Shown one piece after another: positions 16,562 through 25,243 of a DNA stretch of 64,000 bases. Below the pieces are notes generated by a model, which saw only the letters and a program-made list of their open reading frames with translations, had not been told where the DNA came from and made no database searches. Location of the stretch: assembly GCF_000712295.1 (NCBI RefSeq), contig NZ_JMKI01000038.1, positions 1-64,000 on the forward strand, given 5' to 3'. Source of the DNA: Synergistes jonesii (lineage in GTDB: Bacteria > Synergistota > Synergistia > Synergistales > Synergistaceae). The translations under genes and the position numbers were made by a program. Position 1 is the stretch's first letter, and every line of letters begins with the position of its first letter.

Positions 16562-17935
16562 TTGAGAATCGTTCTTGTGGGCGCCGGAGAAGTTGGCTAC
16601 AGCGTCGCGAAAAATCTGTCGGCGGACGGACACGACATAGTTATAATCGAGGAAAACAACGAGAGGGCGGACCGCGCGGAAAGCACTCTCGACGTCATGG
16701 TCGTCCGCGGGAACGGCGCGCGCCCGAGCGTCCTAGCCAAAGCGGGGATAGCCCAGGACGGCACGGAAGTTTCGATGCTGATAGCCTGCACCAACAGGGA
16801 CGAGGTCAACCTTATGGCCTGCTGGATAGCCAAGCGGATGGGGGTGCCGCACGTCATCGCACGCGCGGTCGGGCTGGAGTTCACCGACAACGAAGGCTGG
16901 GCCCGCGGGCTGGGTATAGATATGCTGGTCTCTCCCGAGCGCTCCGTCGCAAAGGAGATCGAAGAGCTTCTTGAAGTCCGCTCCGCGATACACGCGAACG
17001 AAATAGCCGGGGGACGCGCCGGCATCTACGTCTTCCGCATTGCTCAGGAATCCCCGCTCGTCGACCTGTCGCTGCTCGAAATGCGCAGAGACAATCCCCA
17101 GCTCGTCATGCTCGTCGTATGCATAAAGCGCGGCGAAGAATCCTTCGTGCCTAGGGCGTCGGAGAGGCTACAGCAGGGCGACGTATGCTACACCGTATGC
17201 TACCGCTCGACGGTCCTCGAAGTCGAGCGCCTCTTCCAGCCGAAAAAATCAAAAAAGCTGAAAAAGGTCTTCATCGTCGGAGCGGGCAAGGTCGGCTTTC
17301 AGACCGCGGCGCGCCTTCTCTCGCATATCCGCGGCATCGACCTCAGGATAATCGACCTTGAGAGGACGAAATGCGAAAAGCTCGCCGGAGAGCTGCCCGA
17401 CGCGATGCTGCTCTGCGCGGACGGCTCCGATACGGAATTCCTGCGCATGGAAGGCATCGCCGAGGCCGACGGCTACGTCGCCGCGACGGACCACGACGAA
17501 ACGAATCTGATGCTCGCGGTCCTCGCCAAGACGCTCGGCGCCTCGAAGAGCATAGCGGTCGTCCAACGCCCGACATATCTTGAAATGACGAGCCACATAC
17601 CCGTCGACGCGATAGTCAACAGGAACCAGACCCTTGCCGACGCGATAACGCGCAGCGTCCGCTACCCGGGCTCTTCGCGCGTCCTCACGGTAATGGAGGA
17701 GATAAGCGCCGAGGCGGTCGAGATAACGATACCGCCCAAAGCCTCGGCCGCCGGCAAAAGCCTGATAGAGCTGCGTATGCCTCAGGGCTCTATAATCGGG
17801 CTCCTCGAACGCAACAACGAGATGTTCATACCGACGGGGCACACGGTATTGAATGCCGGGGATAAGATCGTCCTCTTCGGCACAGCATCGGTGATAAACG
17901 CTGCGATGCGCCCCTTCGGAGAGGAAAAGCTTTGA
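16562..17935 (+). CDS. trkA: Trk K+ transport regulatory subunit TrkA
   Basis: 457-residue peripheral protein that gates the TrkH channel by binding NAD(H)/nucleotides. It has two tandem RCK (Rossmann) units. The first opens with IVLVGAGEVGYSVAKNLS (~3-20), the second with VFIVGAGKVGFQTAARLL (~235-252), each followed by a TrkA-C domain. Length and two-fold layout match E. coli-type TrkA. The start is TTG (16562) with GAGGGG upstream, and no ATG alternative preserves the first beta strand. The stop overlaps the trkH start by 4 nt (TTGA), so the pair is coupled. Confidence 0.94.
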   Translation: MRIVLVGAGEVGYSVAKNLSADGHDIVIIEENNERADRAESTLDVMVVRGNGARPSVLAKAGIAQDGTEVSMLIACTNRDEVNLMACWIAKRMGVPHVIARAVGLEFTDNEGWARGLGIDMLVSPERSVAKEIEELLEVRSAIHANEIAGGRAGIYVFRIAQESPLVDLSLLEMRRDNPQLVMLVVCIKRGEESFVPRASERLQQGDVCYTVCYRSTVLEVERLFQPKKSKKLKKVFIVGAGKVGFQTAARLLSHIRGIDLRIIDLERTKCEKLAGELPDAMLLCADGSDTEFLRMEGIAEADGYVAATDHDETNLMLAVLAKTLGASKSIAVVQRPTYLEMTSHIPVDAIVNRNQTLADAITRSVRYPGSSRVLTVMEEISAEAVEITIPPKASAAGKSLIELRMPQGSIIGLLERNNEMFIPTGHTVLNAGDKIVLFGTASVINAAMRPFGEEKL

Positions 17936-19383
17936 ACTATAAAATAGTCGCACGCTTCTTGTCGATACTTGCGTTTACGATAACCGCCTCTCTCATCTTC
18001 CCCCTTTTCTGGGCCCTCGCCGACGGCACGGAGGACGCTTCCGCCTTTTTCCTTTCCGCCTTAGTGGGAACAGCTATATCCGCCGCCTTTTTCATTTTGG
18101 GAAAAGGAGCGAAAAAGGAGGACCTCGGCTCGCGCGAAGCAATAGCCGGAGTAGCGTTTTCCTGGGTAGTGGCTTCGCTGATAGGCTGTATGCCCTACAT
18201 CTTCAGCGGCTACATCCCTTCCTTCACAGACGCCTACTTCGAGGCGATGTCGGGTTTCACGACGACCGGAGCGACGGTAATGCGCGACATCGAGCCTGTG
18301 CCGCGCGGCATACTGATGTGGAGGGCGCAGACGCAGTGGCTCGGCGGCATGGGCATCGTCGTCCTAGTGATAGCGATGCTTCCCCTGCTCGGCGTGAACA
18401 TGACGCAGCTTTTCAAAGCTGAAAGCCCTGGCCCGAGCCTGGAAAAGACATATCCGCGGATCGCCGAGATGGCTGTGATGCTCTGGCGCCTTTACATGGG
18501 GCTGACCGTCGTAAGCGCTCTGCTGCTCGTCGCCGGCGGCATGACCTTATATAACGCGATAGCGCACACCTTCGCCGCCGTATCGACCGGCGGCTTCTCC
18601 ACCCACAACGCAAGCGTAGCCTACTACGATTCCGCGTATATCGACTACGTACTCACGTTCGTAATGTTCATAGCCGGCGCGAATTTCAACCTGCACTTAG
18701 CGGCGCTGCGGGGAAGGAGCTTCAGGCCGTATAAAGATTCCGAATTCCATTTTTACACGGCGGTCGCGCTGGGCGCCACTCTAATGATCTGCGCGGTCCT
18801 CCTGCGCGACGGCGTATTCAAAAACTTCTTCCAGGCATTGCGCTATTCTCTCTTCCAGGTCGTAAGCATCATGACGACGACGGGCTTCGTCACCGCGGAC
18901 TACGGCAAGTGGCCCATGTTTACGCAGCTGACTCTGCTCGCGCTGATGCTGCTCGGAGGCTGCGCCGGCTCAACGGCCGGAGCTATCAAATGCGTCCGCT
19001 TTCAAGTCGTGATAAAAGAATCTATCGCGGAGCTCAAAAAAATGATTCACCCGAACGCGGTCGTCGCGATATTCCAGAGCAACGGCACCGCGAATCCCTC
19101 TATGGTGGCCTCTTCAGCCTGCTTCATCGCCACCTTCATCATAATATGGGGCGTCTCCTCTCTCGCCGTCAGCCTCTGCGGCAACGACATCGTGACCTCG
19201 ATAAGCGCGGTCTCCGCCACTCTGTGCAACGTCGGCCCCGGACTCGCCGACGTCGGGCCCGTATGCAACTTCGCCGAGCAGAGCGCCTTCGCGAAATGGA
19301 TATACACATTCGATATGCTCTGCGGAAGACTTGAGCTCTATACCGTGCTGGTGCTCTTCAGCAGGGATATGTGGAGAAAGTAA
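17932..19383 (+). CDS. trkH: Trk K+ uptake channel subunit TrkH
   Basis: 483-residue membrane protein with about ten to twelve hydrophobic segments. The selectivity-filter/P-loop signatures are visible: MSGFTTTGATV (first repeat), FAAVSTGGFSTHN (second), VSIMTTTGFVTADYGKWP (third) and a fourth degenerate loop near SATLCNVGPGLADVGP. GGCAGSTAGAIKCVR is the conserved gating/intramembrane segment. It starts at TTG 17932 overlapping trkA. With TrkA it makes a K+ uptake system driven by the proton/sodium gradient. Confidence 0.93.
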   Translation: MNYKIVARFLSILAFTITASLIFPLFWALADGTEDASAFFLSALVGTAISAAFFILGKGAKKEDLGSREAIAGVAFSWVVASLIGCMPYIFSGYIPSFTDAYFEAMSGFTTTGATVMRDIEPVPRGILMWRAQTQWLGGMGIVVLVIAMLPLLGVNMTQLFKAESPGPSLEKTYPRIAEMAVMLWRLYMGLTVVSALLLVAGGMTLYNAIAHTFAAVSTGGFSTHNASVAYYDSAYIDYVLTFVMFIAGANFNLHLAALRGRSFRPYKDSEFHFYTAVALGATLMICAVLLRDGVFKNFFQALRYSLFQVVSIMTTTGFVTADYGKWPMFTQLTLLALMLLGGCAGSTAGAIKCVRFQVVIKESIAELKKMIHPNAVVAIFQSNGTANPSMVASSACFIATFIIIWGVSSLAVSLCGNDIVTSISAVSATLCNVGPGLADVGPVCNFAEQSAFAKWIYTFDMLCGRLELYTVLVLFSRDMWRK

Positions 19384-19400
19384 AGCCCTCTCGGATATTC

Positions 19401-19409
19401 TTATCCACA
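19401..19409 (+). promoter_or_regulatory. DnaA box upstream of nrdJ
   Basis: Perfect TTATCCACA 9-mer. It pairs with an oppositely oriented copy at 19438-19446. Two perfect boxes in a 170-bp promoter region suggest DnaA control of ribonucleotide reductase, as known for E. coli nrdAB. Confidence 0.5.
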
Positions 19410-19419
19410 ATTTATTAAC

Positions 19420-19435
19420 ACGCTACCGATAGTGT
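19420..19435. promoter_or_regulatory. NrdR box 1
   Basis: acgctaccgatagtgt matches the 16-bp NrdR consensus acaCwAtATaTwGtgt at 12 positions. It is one of two boxes spaced 31 bp centre to centre (three helical turns), the classic NrdR arrangement. Confidence 0.65.
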
Positions 19436-19437
19436 TT

Positions 19438-19446
19438 TGTGGATAA
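19438..19446 (-). promoter_or_regulatory. DnaA box between the NrdR boxes
   Basis: TGTGGATAA, a perfect DnaA box on the minus strand. It lies exactly in the 15-bp gap between the two NrdR boxes. Confidence 0.5.
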
Positions 19447-19450
19447 GTTG

Positions 19451-19466
19451 TCAATAGATATAGTGT
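19451..19466. promoter_or_regulatory. NrdR box 2
   Basis: tcaatagatatagtgt matches the NrdR consensus at 13 of 16 positions. NrdR is the Zn-ATP-cone repressor of ribonucleotide reductase genes. Its own gene is not in this window. Confidence 0.65.
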
Positions 19467-19473
19467 TTTTCGC

Positions 19474-19502
19474 TTTTCAAAATCAAGAATAATTGTTATC
19501 AT
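19474..19502 (+). promoter_or_regulatory. Possible nrdJ promoter
   Basis: TTTTCA (19474-19479), 17-bp spacer, TATCAT (19497-19502). It lies just downstream of the NrdR boxes and about 65 bp before the nrdJ start. Confidence 0.4.
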
Positions 19503-19568
19503 AGCCTTAGTCACGGATTTGCCCCGTACGTTATATAAAATGGCTTTATTTTGGAGGTCTCCGTCATC

Positions 19569-21278
19569 ATGATCATTAAACCTGCGTTCAGCCAATCGGC
19601 GAGGGATATTCTACGCGACCGTTACCTATGGCGCGACGAAAACAGAAATCCCATTGAGAAGCCTGAAGAGATGCTGCGGCGCGTGGCGACGCACGTCGCC
19701 GGGGCGGAGCGCACGCTTCCCCTTCAGTACAAATGGGCCGATGAGTTCTACGAGATCATGGCGAAGCTGCTCTTCATGCCCAACAGTCCGACCCTTATGA
19801 ACGCCGGGCGCCCGTCGCCGCACGGGCAGCTCGCCGCCTGCTTCGTCGTCGGCGTAGAGGATTCGATGGACAGCATCTGCGAGGCTCTGCGCAAGCAGAT
19901 GCTGATACACAAGAGCGGCGGCGGCACCGGCTTCAATTTCTCAAAGCTGCGCAGCGAGGGCGCCAAGGTAAACAGCACCAACGGGCGCGCTTCCGGCCCG
20001 GTCTCCTTCATGGGGCTTTTCGACAAGGCGACGGAGACCGTCCAGCAGGGCGGCATGCGGCGCGGCGCGAACATGGGCATATTGAACATAGACCACCCCG
20101 ACATCAGAAAGTTCATCCATTGCAAGGACAAGGACGGCACGATCACGAACTTCAACATCTCGGTTGGCGTATCCGACAGCTTCATGAAGAAGGCCGAAGA
20201 AAACCCCTGCGGCGATGAAGCGGCGCTGCTTGCGGAGATAGCGGATTCGGCGTGGCGCACTGGCGATCCCGGCATCATATTCCTCGACGCGATAAACCGC
20301 GGCAACACCACGCCGGAGCTCGGAGAGCTGACTGCGACGAACCCCTGCGGAGAATCGCCTCTTTACCCGAACGAGGCCTGCAACCTCGGCTCGATAAACC
20401 TTTCGCTGCTGGTCAGGGACGGCGAGTTCGACTACGAGACGCTGCGCGGCGTCGCCGCCGTCGCGGCGCGCTTCCTCGACGACGTGATAGAGATAAACGA
20501 CTACCCGCTGCCGGAGATATCGCAGGCTGTGAAGCAGACGCGCAAGATAGGGCTCGGCGTGATGGGATGGGCGGACTTGCTCTTCAGGCTGCGCGTGCCT
20601 TACGACAGCGAAGAGGCATTGGCGCTCGCGGAAAATATTATGAGGACGATTCGCGAGACGGCGTGCGAGACGTCTGTCGAACTCGGCAGGGAAAAGGGCG
20701 TGCCTGAGACGCTGGCGCACCTCGGACGCCGCAACGCGACTCTGACCTGCATCGCCCCGACGGGGACGATCGCGCTGCTCGCCGGCTGCTCCTCCGGCAT
20801 CGAGCCGCTCTTCGCGCTCGAACACACGCGCGTGCGCACCCAAATAGACGGCAAAAAGGTCGTCATGAAGCAGGTGAACCGCTGCTACGAAGAGGCGAGG
20901 AAGGAAGGCCTCGACGAAGAGACGATGAAGAAGGTCTTCGTCACGTCGCACGACATTTCGCCGGCCGCGCACGTGCGCATGCAGGGGAGCTTTCAGAAAT
21001 ATACCGACCTTGCGGTGTCGAAGACGATCAACCTGCGGCACGAATGCGGAGTGAAGGATGTGATAGGCGCCTACACCCTCGCATGGAAGGAAGGCTGCAA
21101 GGGCATAACGATATACCGCGACGGCTCTAAGCAGAGCCAGGTCCTCTACACAAAAGAAGACGAAGAAAAAGCCCTTGAAAAGAGCGCCCAAGAAAACGCG
21201 CGAATCGAGAAAAAAGAAAAAAACGCGCTCCCGCCCTCCGCTGCAAAGCCGCGCTTCGTTCTGAAGAGATCCTATTAG
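19569..21278 (+). CDS. nrdJ: Adenosylcobalamin-dependent (class II) ribonucleotide reductase
   Basis: 569 residues from the ATG at 19569, with TGGAGGT upstream. The TTG at 19551 lies in that ribosome site and is not the start. The reductase barrel is clear: MPNSPTLMNAG, KSGGGTGFNFSKLR, RRGANMGILNIDHPDI, the catalytic NPCGESPLYPNEACNLGSINL region with the thiyl-radical Cys, and APTGTIALLAGCSSGIEP. It reduces ribonucleotides using AdoCbl, needing no oxygen. The N-terminus lacks an ATP cone. The C-terminus ends in a Lys/Glu-rich, Pro-containing tail without the CxxC pair usually used for re-reduction. It is controlled by NrdR/DnaA sites. Confidence 0.93.
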   Translation: MIIKPAFSQSARDILRDRYLWRDENRNPIEKPEEMLRRVATHVAGAERTLPLQYKWADEFYEIMAKLLFMPNSPTLMNAGRPSPHGQLAACFVVGVEDSMDSICEALRKQMLIHKSGGGTGFNFSKLRSEGAKVNSTNGRASGPVSFMGLFDKATETVQQGGMRRGANMGILNIDHPDIRKFIHCKDKDGTITNFNISVGVSDSFMKKAEENPCGDEAALLAEIADSAWRTGDPGIIFLDAINRGNTTPELGELTATNPCGESPLYPNEACNLGSINLSLLVRDGEFDYETLRGVAAVAARFLDDVIEINDYPLPEISQAVKQTRKIGLGVMGWADLLFRLRVPYDSEEALALAENIMRTIRETACETSVELGREKGVPETLAHLGRRNATLTCIAPTGTIALLAGCSSGIEPLFALEHTRVRTQIDGKKVVMKQVNRCYEEARKEGLDEETMKKVFVTSHDISPAAHVRMQGSFQKYTDLAVSKTINLRHECGVKDVIGAYTLAWKEGCKGITIYRDGSKQSQVLYTKEDEEKALEKSAQENARIEKKEKNALPPSAAKPRFVLKRSY

Positions 21279-21293
21279 AAAGAAAAATATAGA

Positions 21294-21327
21294 AGCCGGC
21301 GCGCCGTTCGGGCGCGCCGGCTTTTCT
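21294..21327 (+). terminator. Intrinsic terminator of nrdJ
   Basis: Stem agccggcgcgcc / ggcgcgccggct with a short loop, followed by tttt. It lies 15 bp after the nrdJ stop. Confidence 0.85.
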
Positions 21328-21373
21328 GCCTGTTATTTCTCTGCGGCGGATCTCATTTACGTTTCAACTGATT

Positions 21374-22123
21374 TTACATTGCGTAATGTCCGCCTACATA
21401 CTCCGTGGGGTTCAGCGCGCTTTCGTAATGCCTTATCATCGTTATAAAGTCAAAAACGGGAAGCCCCGTATGGCGGTGGACCGCCGCGGCGAAGGGCGGC
21501 AAGTCGCTGCATTCGAGCTGTATCGCGGCCACCTCGGGGTTTTCGGCGAGCATTTTGTCGCAGACCTCGAGTATTTCGCGCTCTATGACGTCCGTGTCCA
21601 TCGTCCCCTTTTCTTCGAGCACGGAGGAGCGGAACTCGTACTTATCCTCCATCCCGTAAAGGACGACGGGCATATCGGGAGTTATGCCGACGCTGCGCAG
21701 ATGGCGGTCGGTCATCACGGAGGCGTTTGCCGAGATTATCCCGACCTTTTTGCCCCGCTTCAATGTGCGCACGATGAAGGGGACCTGAAGCATGCTCGAC
21801 ATTAATACCGGTATATCGACGGAATCGGCTATCTCCTGCTGAAAAAGCGCCATGAAGCCGCAGGCTCCCGTTATCGCGCGCACTCCCTCGGCCTCAAGTT
21901 TCTGCGCGCCTTCTATGAAGGGGGCCAGCAGGGCGGGGTCGCGCTGATTGAGAAGCCGGTCGATCGACGCGCCGCGCACCTCGTGGTAGCGCACCGGAAA
22001 GGGGAATGTCGTCGCGTTTCCGACATTCCCCGGGACGCAGGGATAGGCCGCGTCGAGTATGAGTATTCCGATAGGCTCCCCATCCCAGGAGCGCGATTTT
22101 GATTTGATCTTATAAAAAGGCAT
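21374..22123 (-). CDS. Aspartate/glutamate/hydantoin racemase-family protein
   Basis: 249 residues. Asp/Glu racemase superfamily features are the two catalytic-type Cys contexts, AITGACGFMALFQ (~80-92) and IQLECSDLPPFA (~200-211), plus VGIISANASVMT between them. This places it with PLP-independent racemases and hydantoin racemases that use two Cys as acid/base pair. The exact substrate is unknown. A GGGGGAGAAG ribosome site precedes the ATG at 22123. It is monocistronic, convergent with nrdJ. In an amino-acid fermenter it could interconvert D/L amino acids. Confidence 0.8.
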   Translation of the reverse strand: MPFYKIKSKSRSWDGEPIGILILDAAYPCVPGNVGNATTFPFPVRYHEVRGASIDRLLNQRDPALLAPFIEGAQKLEAEGVRAITGACGFMALFQQEIADSVDIPVLMSSMLQVPFIVRTLKRGKKVGIISANASVMTDRHLRSVGITPDMPVVLYGMEDKYEFRSSVLEEKGTMDTDVIEREILEVCDKMLAENPEVAAIQLECSDLPPFAAAVHRHTGLPVFDFITMIRHYESALNPTEYVGGHYAM

Positions 22124-22447
22124 ATCTTCTCCCCCTTAAAAGCTCGTGATGTTGTGTAATTTAGCATAGATAATATATATATGTCAATAATACAAAAGAA
22201 AAATATAAAATTTTACAAAATCAACATAAATATCCACAGTTTAAGCGGTATTTTCTTCAACATATATGGGAGAGCAAGCCAAGCGGCTGAGGATACTTCC
22301 CGATTTAAAAGGGTTTAATGACGGACGCCATCATCTGCAAAAAGTTAAGAGCTATACGCCGAAGCCGGCGCGCGCAAACGGCGCGTCGGCCTTTTCGTGC
22401 GGCGTTATAGGCCGCATATTTGAAATTTTTACAGCGTCCGAATTGAA
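22124..22447. other. Gene-free region with an orphan plus-strand terminator
   Basis: The region is AT-rich near 22150-22260 (probable promoter of the racemase gene). It becomes more mixed to 22360, then holds a strong plus-oriented hairpin with T-run (22364-22395). No credible plus-strand protein frame ends before this terminator. A short transcript of roughly 100 nt is possible. Confidence 0.4.
22364..22395 (+). terminator. Orphan intrinsic terminator
   Basis: Stem gccggcgcgc (22364-22373) with gcgcgtcggc (22381-22390, one mismatch), then cttttc. It is oriented plus, but no plus-strand gene is upstream within 1 kb except nrdJ, which has its own terminator. Confidence 0.5.
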
Positions 22448-22816
22448 TCAGTCCGCCGATTCGTCGTCTTTTCTGAGCGCGGTCGGCGGCAGTTCTACTA
22501 CCTCGCCTGCCTCTTCCATATCCTTCTCACTCGCGGCCACGTTCGTGGCGTCGCTGTAACTGCGCGCCGTCGAGAAACCGTTCGGAGGCTCTTCCGCGTA
22601 TATCCTGCGCCGCTCGTGCGCTTCCGGCTCTTCGTCCGCAGCGTCGTCCGGCAGCCTGTGCTCCATTGAAATGTAGGATATCCCGCCCGTCAGGATTTTG
22701 TAGATTAGCAATAGGCAGAGAATCACGCCGACTACGCCGACGATGAGAATCATCGCCGGAAAGGCGAGGCCGAATACAAAGGTCCCCATCAGCAGGATCA
22801 AGATAAACCACAGCAT
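22448..22816 (-). CDS. Small membrane protein of unknown function
   Basis: 122 residues. Two adjacent hydrophobic segments (~1-20 LWFILILLMGTFVFGLAFPA and ~21-42 ILIVGVVGVILCLLLIYKIL) are followed by a ~75-residue acidic, disordered tail (DAADEEPEAHERRR...). It is 18 bp after rlmN with GAGGAAG as ribosome site, so likely in the same transcript. No family is recognised. Confidence 0.7.
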   Translation of the reverse strand: MLWFILILLMGTFVFGLAFPAMILIVGVVGVILCLLLIYKILTGGISYISMEHRLPDDAADEEPEAHERRRIYAEEPPNGFSTARSYSDATNVAASEKDMEEAGEVVELPPTALRKDDESAD

Positions 22817-22834
22817 GCTTTATCTTCCTCGATT

Positions 22835-24496
22835 CTATGGTTTTTTGCCGCGCGCGGACTTCTTCGGGCGGAGATAAAACTTCCAGAACGCACTGTCGGC
22901 GTCCGCAGCGCCGCGCCCGGCGCCGTTTTTCGCTTTGCCGCGCGGCCGCTGGCGAGAAGAATCTTTTTCCGGCGCGCAACTTCCGCTTTTACGCGGCCGA
23001 CGCGTGTCGAATTTTTCCGCGCGCGCTTCTGCGTAGCCGTGCTTCGCGGCTACGCCGCGTTCGAAATGATTTTCTTCTTCGCGCCGCGTCCTGTGGTCTT
23101 GGCGGGCTTCGTCCGTCTTTCCTCCGCGGCGGAGTTCAGCGTGCTCGTCTCTGCTCCTCGCTCCGAGGGGCGTCTCAAAATCGCGCGCGTTACCACGGCC
23201 GCCGCGCTTTTCTCCAAAGTTCGGGGCGCCGTAACTTTTTTCGCCGGCCGGTCGCTGCGCACGGACGCGTTTGCCTGGATACGCGACGAAGCCGCCAGAG
23301 GGGCTGAAAGCTTTTTTCTTTTCATTCGCGCGGAGCGCGGGAAAATCTTTTTTCGCGCCCTTTACGCGCGCGGCACTTTTTTCTTTCCATTCGTCGCTCT
23401 TATCGACGCGCGGCGGCACGGCGGCCTTCGCGAGCGTGCGGGCTCCGCCTTCGGGCGCCGCCTCTCCGCCATGCGCTTTGCGGCGCAGCTGTCCGCACGC
23501 GGCGTCGATGTCCGCGCCGCGCTCGGAGCGAATCTCGCACTCGAAGCCGGCGCTCTCGAGCACGCTGCGGAAGCGCAGCACATCCTCGGCCTTCGGCTTT
23601 TCGCAGCGTCCGGCGACGTCGTTCGCAGGAATCAGGTTGACGAAGACGTGTATGCCTTTTAGGTAGCGTACTAGTTCTCTCGCTCGCTCGACGCCGTCGT
23701 TGACGCCGCCGAAAAGCGCGTATTCTATCGTTATGCGGTCGCCCGTGGCGGCCTGATATTTCTGCATCGCGTCGCGCAGCTCGGAGGCCGGGTACGTCTG
23801 GTTGACGGGCATCAGCAAGCTCCTCAGCTCGTCGTCGGCCGCGTGCAGCGAAACCGCGAGGCGCACGCCGAGCCCCGACGCCGCAAGCTCTTCGATGCCG
23901 GGTATGACGCCGGAGGTTGATATAGTGATGTGGCGTCTTCCGAGATTGCGCATTTTGGGATCGTTGAGCATCCTCACGGATTTAAGGACGGAATCCACGT
24001 TCAGAAGGGGCTCCCCCATCCCCATATAGACGACGTTGTTGATTTCGCGCCCTATCTGTTTCTCGGCCGCGAGCAACTGCCCGGCGATCTCGCCGGCGCT
24101 GAGGTTGCGAGCGAACCCAGAGAGCCCCGTCGCGCAGAAGGAGCAATGCAGCGGGCAGCCGACCTGCGTCGATACGCAGAGCGTAAGGCGGTCGCCCTCC
24201 TTTATCAGCACAGATTCGACCGTCTCTCCGTCGCGAAGCCGCCACAGAAATTTTTTCGTGCCGTCGCGCGAGCGCTGTTCGCGCACAAGCGCAGGGCAGG
24301 CGAAATCCAGCTTCTCGGCCAGCTCGGCGCGCAGCTCCTTCGAGAGATTCGTCATCTCGGCCGGGTCGCAGACGCGCTTTTGCCAGAGCCAGCCGCATAT
24401 CTGTCCGGCCCTGAATTTGGGCTCCCCGAGCGACTCCGTGATATATTTTTCCCATTCGCCGAAATCAAAATCGAGCGCGTATTTTTTTTCTGCCAT
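22835..24496 (-). CDS. rlmN: 23S rRNA (adenine2503-C2)/tRNA A37 methyltransferase RlmN with long basic C-terminal extension
   Basis: Radical-SAM dual-specificity methyltransferase. The catalytic core (~1-345) has CVSTQVGCPLHCSFCATG with the CxxxCxxC cluster motif, the GEPLLNVDSVL region, ITISTSGVIPGI, AVSLHAADDELR and the late Cys in ADIDAACGQL that forms the methyl-carrying intermediate. Standard RlmN ends there. Here the frame continues ~200 residues rich in Lys, Arg, Gly, Glu and Ala with no predicted fold. The ATG at 24496 (MAEKKYALDF) has GGAAG upstream; a GTG at 24508 is the alternative. The tail might help bind RNA. Confidence 0.9.
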   Translation of the reverse strand: MAEKKYALDFDFGEWEKYITESLGEPKFRAGQICGWLWQKRVCDPAEMTNLSKELRAELAEKLDFACPALVREQRSRDGTKKFLWRLRDGETVESVLIKEGDRLTLCVSTQVGCPLHCSFCATGLSGFARNLSAGEIAGQLLAAEKQIGREINNVVYMGMGEPLLNVDSVLKSVRMLNDPKMRNLGRRHITISTSGVIPGIEELAASGLGVRLAVSLHAADDELRSLLMPVNQTYPASELRDAMQKYQAATGDRITIEYALFGGVNDGVERARELVRYLKGIHVFVNLIPANDVAGRCEKPKAEDVLRFRSVLESAGFECEIRSERGADIDAACGQLRRKAHGGEAAPEGGARTLAKAAVPPRVDKSDEWKEKSAARVKGAKKDFPALRANEKKKAFSPSGGFVAYPGKRVRAQRPAGEKSYGAPNFGEKRGGRGNARDFETPLGARSRDEHAELRRGGKTDEARQDHRTRREEENHFERGVAAKHGYAEARAEKFDTRRPRKSGSCAPEKDSSRQRPRGKAKNGAGRGAADADSAFWKFYLRPKKSARGKKP

Positions 24497-24557
24497 CGAC
24501 GCTTCCACTCTTTCAATCGAAGCGCCGGGCCGAATAGCGGTCCGGCGCGAAATATTT

Positions 24558-25166
24558 TTATTTGCAGTGTTCGACGTAGGCGGCGATCGTTTCGACCGCG
24601 CCTTCGATTCCTACCTTATCCGTGTTGACGCAGAGGTCGTAGTCTTCCATGCGCCCCCATCTCTTATCGGTGTAGAACTCATGATATTTCGCGCGTTTCT
24701 TGTCGACGTCGATGACGCGCTTTTTTATCTCTTCGCGCGTGAAGCTGAGACCTTCGGGGATCATCGACATTTTTCTGTTGACGCGGGCTTCCAGGCTGCC
24801 GTATACGAAGCAGTTGACGGGGTTCATGTTGCGCAGGATGTAGTCCGCGCAGCGCCCTACGACGACGCACGGGCCGCGCTCAGCGAGGGTCCTTATCAGC
24901 TTCGACTGTCCCTTGTAGATGAGGTCCGACGGAAGGTCCTGATAGAAAACTGGCATAGAAAAGCCCGGCATGACAGGACACATCGGCGGCGAGCATTTTT
25001 CTTCGTTCGCCTCGATGAAGTCGGCGTTGTACTTCCCGTCCTTCGCAAGCATATCGACGAGCTCTTTGTCGTAAAACTTTACGCCGAGCTTCTGCGCAAG
25101 CTTCATCCCGACTTCGTGCCCGCCGCTCCCGAACTGTCTGCTTATCGTTATTATCTTCTTTTCCAT
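24558..25166 (-). CDS. Cytidylate kinase-like family protein
   Basis: 202 residues of the cytidylate-kinase-like group (Pfam 13189 type). The P-loop variant ITISRQFGSGGHEVGMKLA (~6-24) is followed by FYDKELVDMLA, the VVVGRCADYILR strand and FVYGSLEARVNR. A Lid-like RVIDVDKKRAKYHEFYTDKRW region follows. Members are often found in anaerobes and their natural substrate is not established; it is not the canonical Cmk. AAAGGA lies upstream and a TATAAT at 25202-25207 may be its -10. Confidence 0.82.
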   Translation of the reverse strand: MEKKIITISRQFGSGGHEVGMKLAQKLGVKFYDKELVDMLAKDGKYNADFIEANEEKCSPPMCPVMPGFSMPVFYQDLPSDLIYKGQSKLIRTLAERGPCVVVGRCADYILRNMNPVNCFVYGSLEARVNRKMSMIPEGLSFTREEIKKRVIDVDKKRAKYHEFYTDKRWGRMEDYDLCVNTDKVGIEGAVETIAAYVEHCK

Positions 25167-25243
25167 GCCCTTCAGTCCTTTCTTGCCGTTGATTTTGATA
25201 TATTATACCGTGAATTCAGCCGAAGATATAAAAGCGAAAAAAA

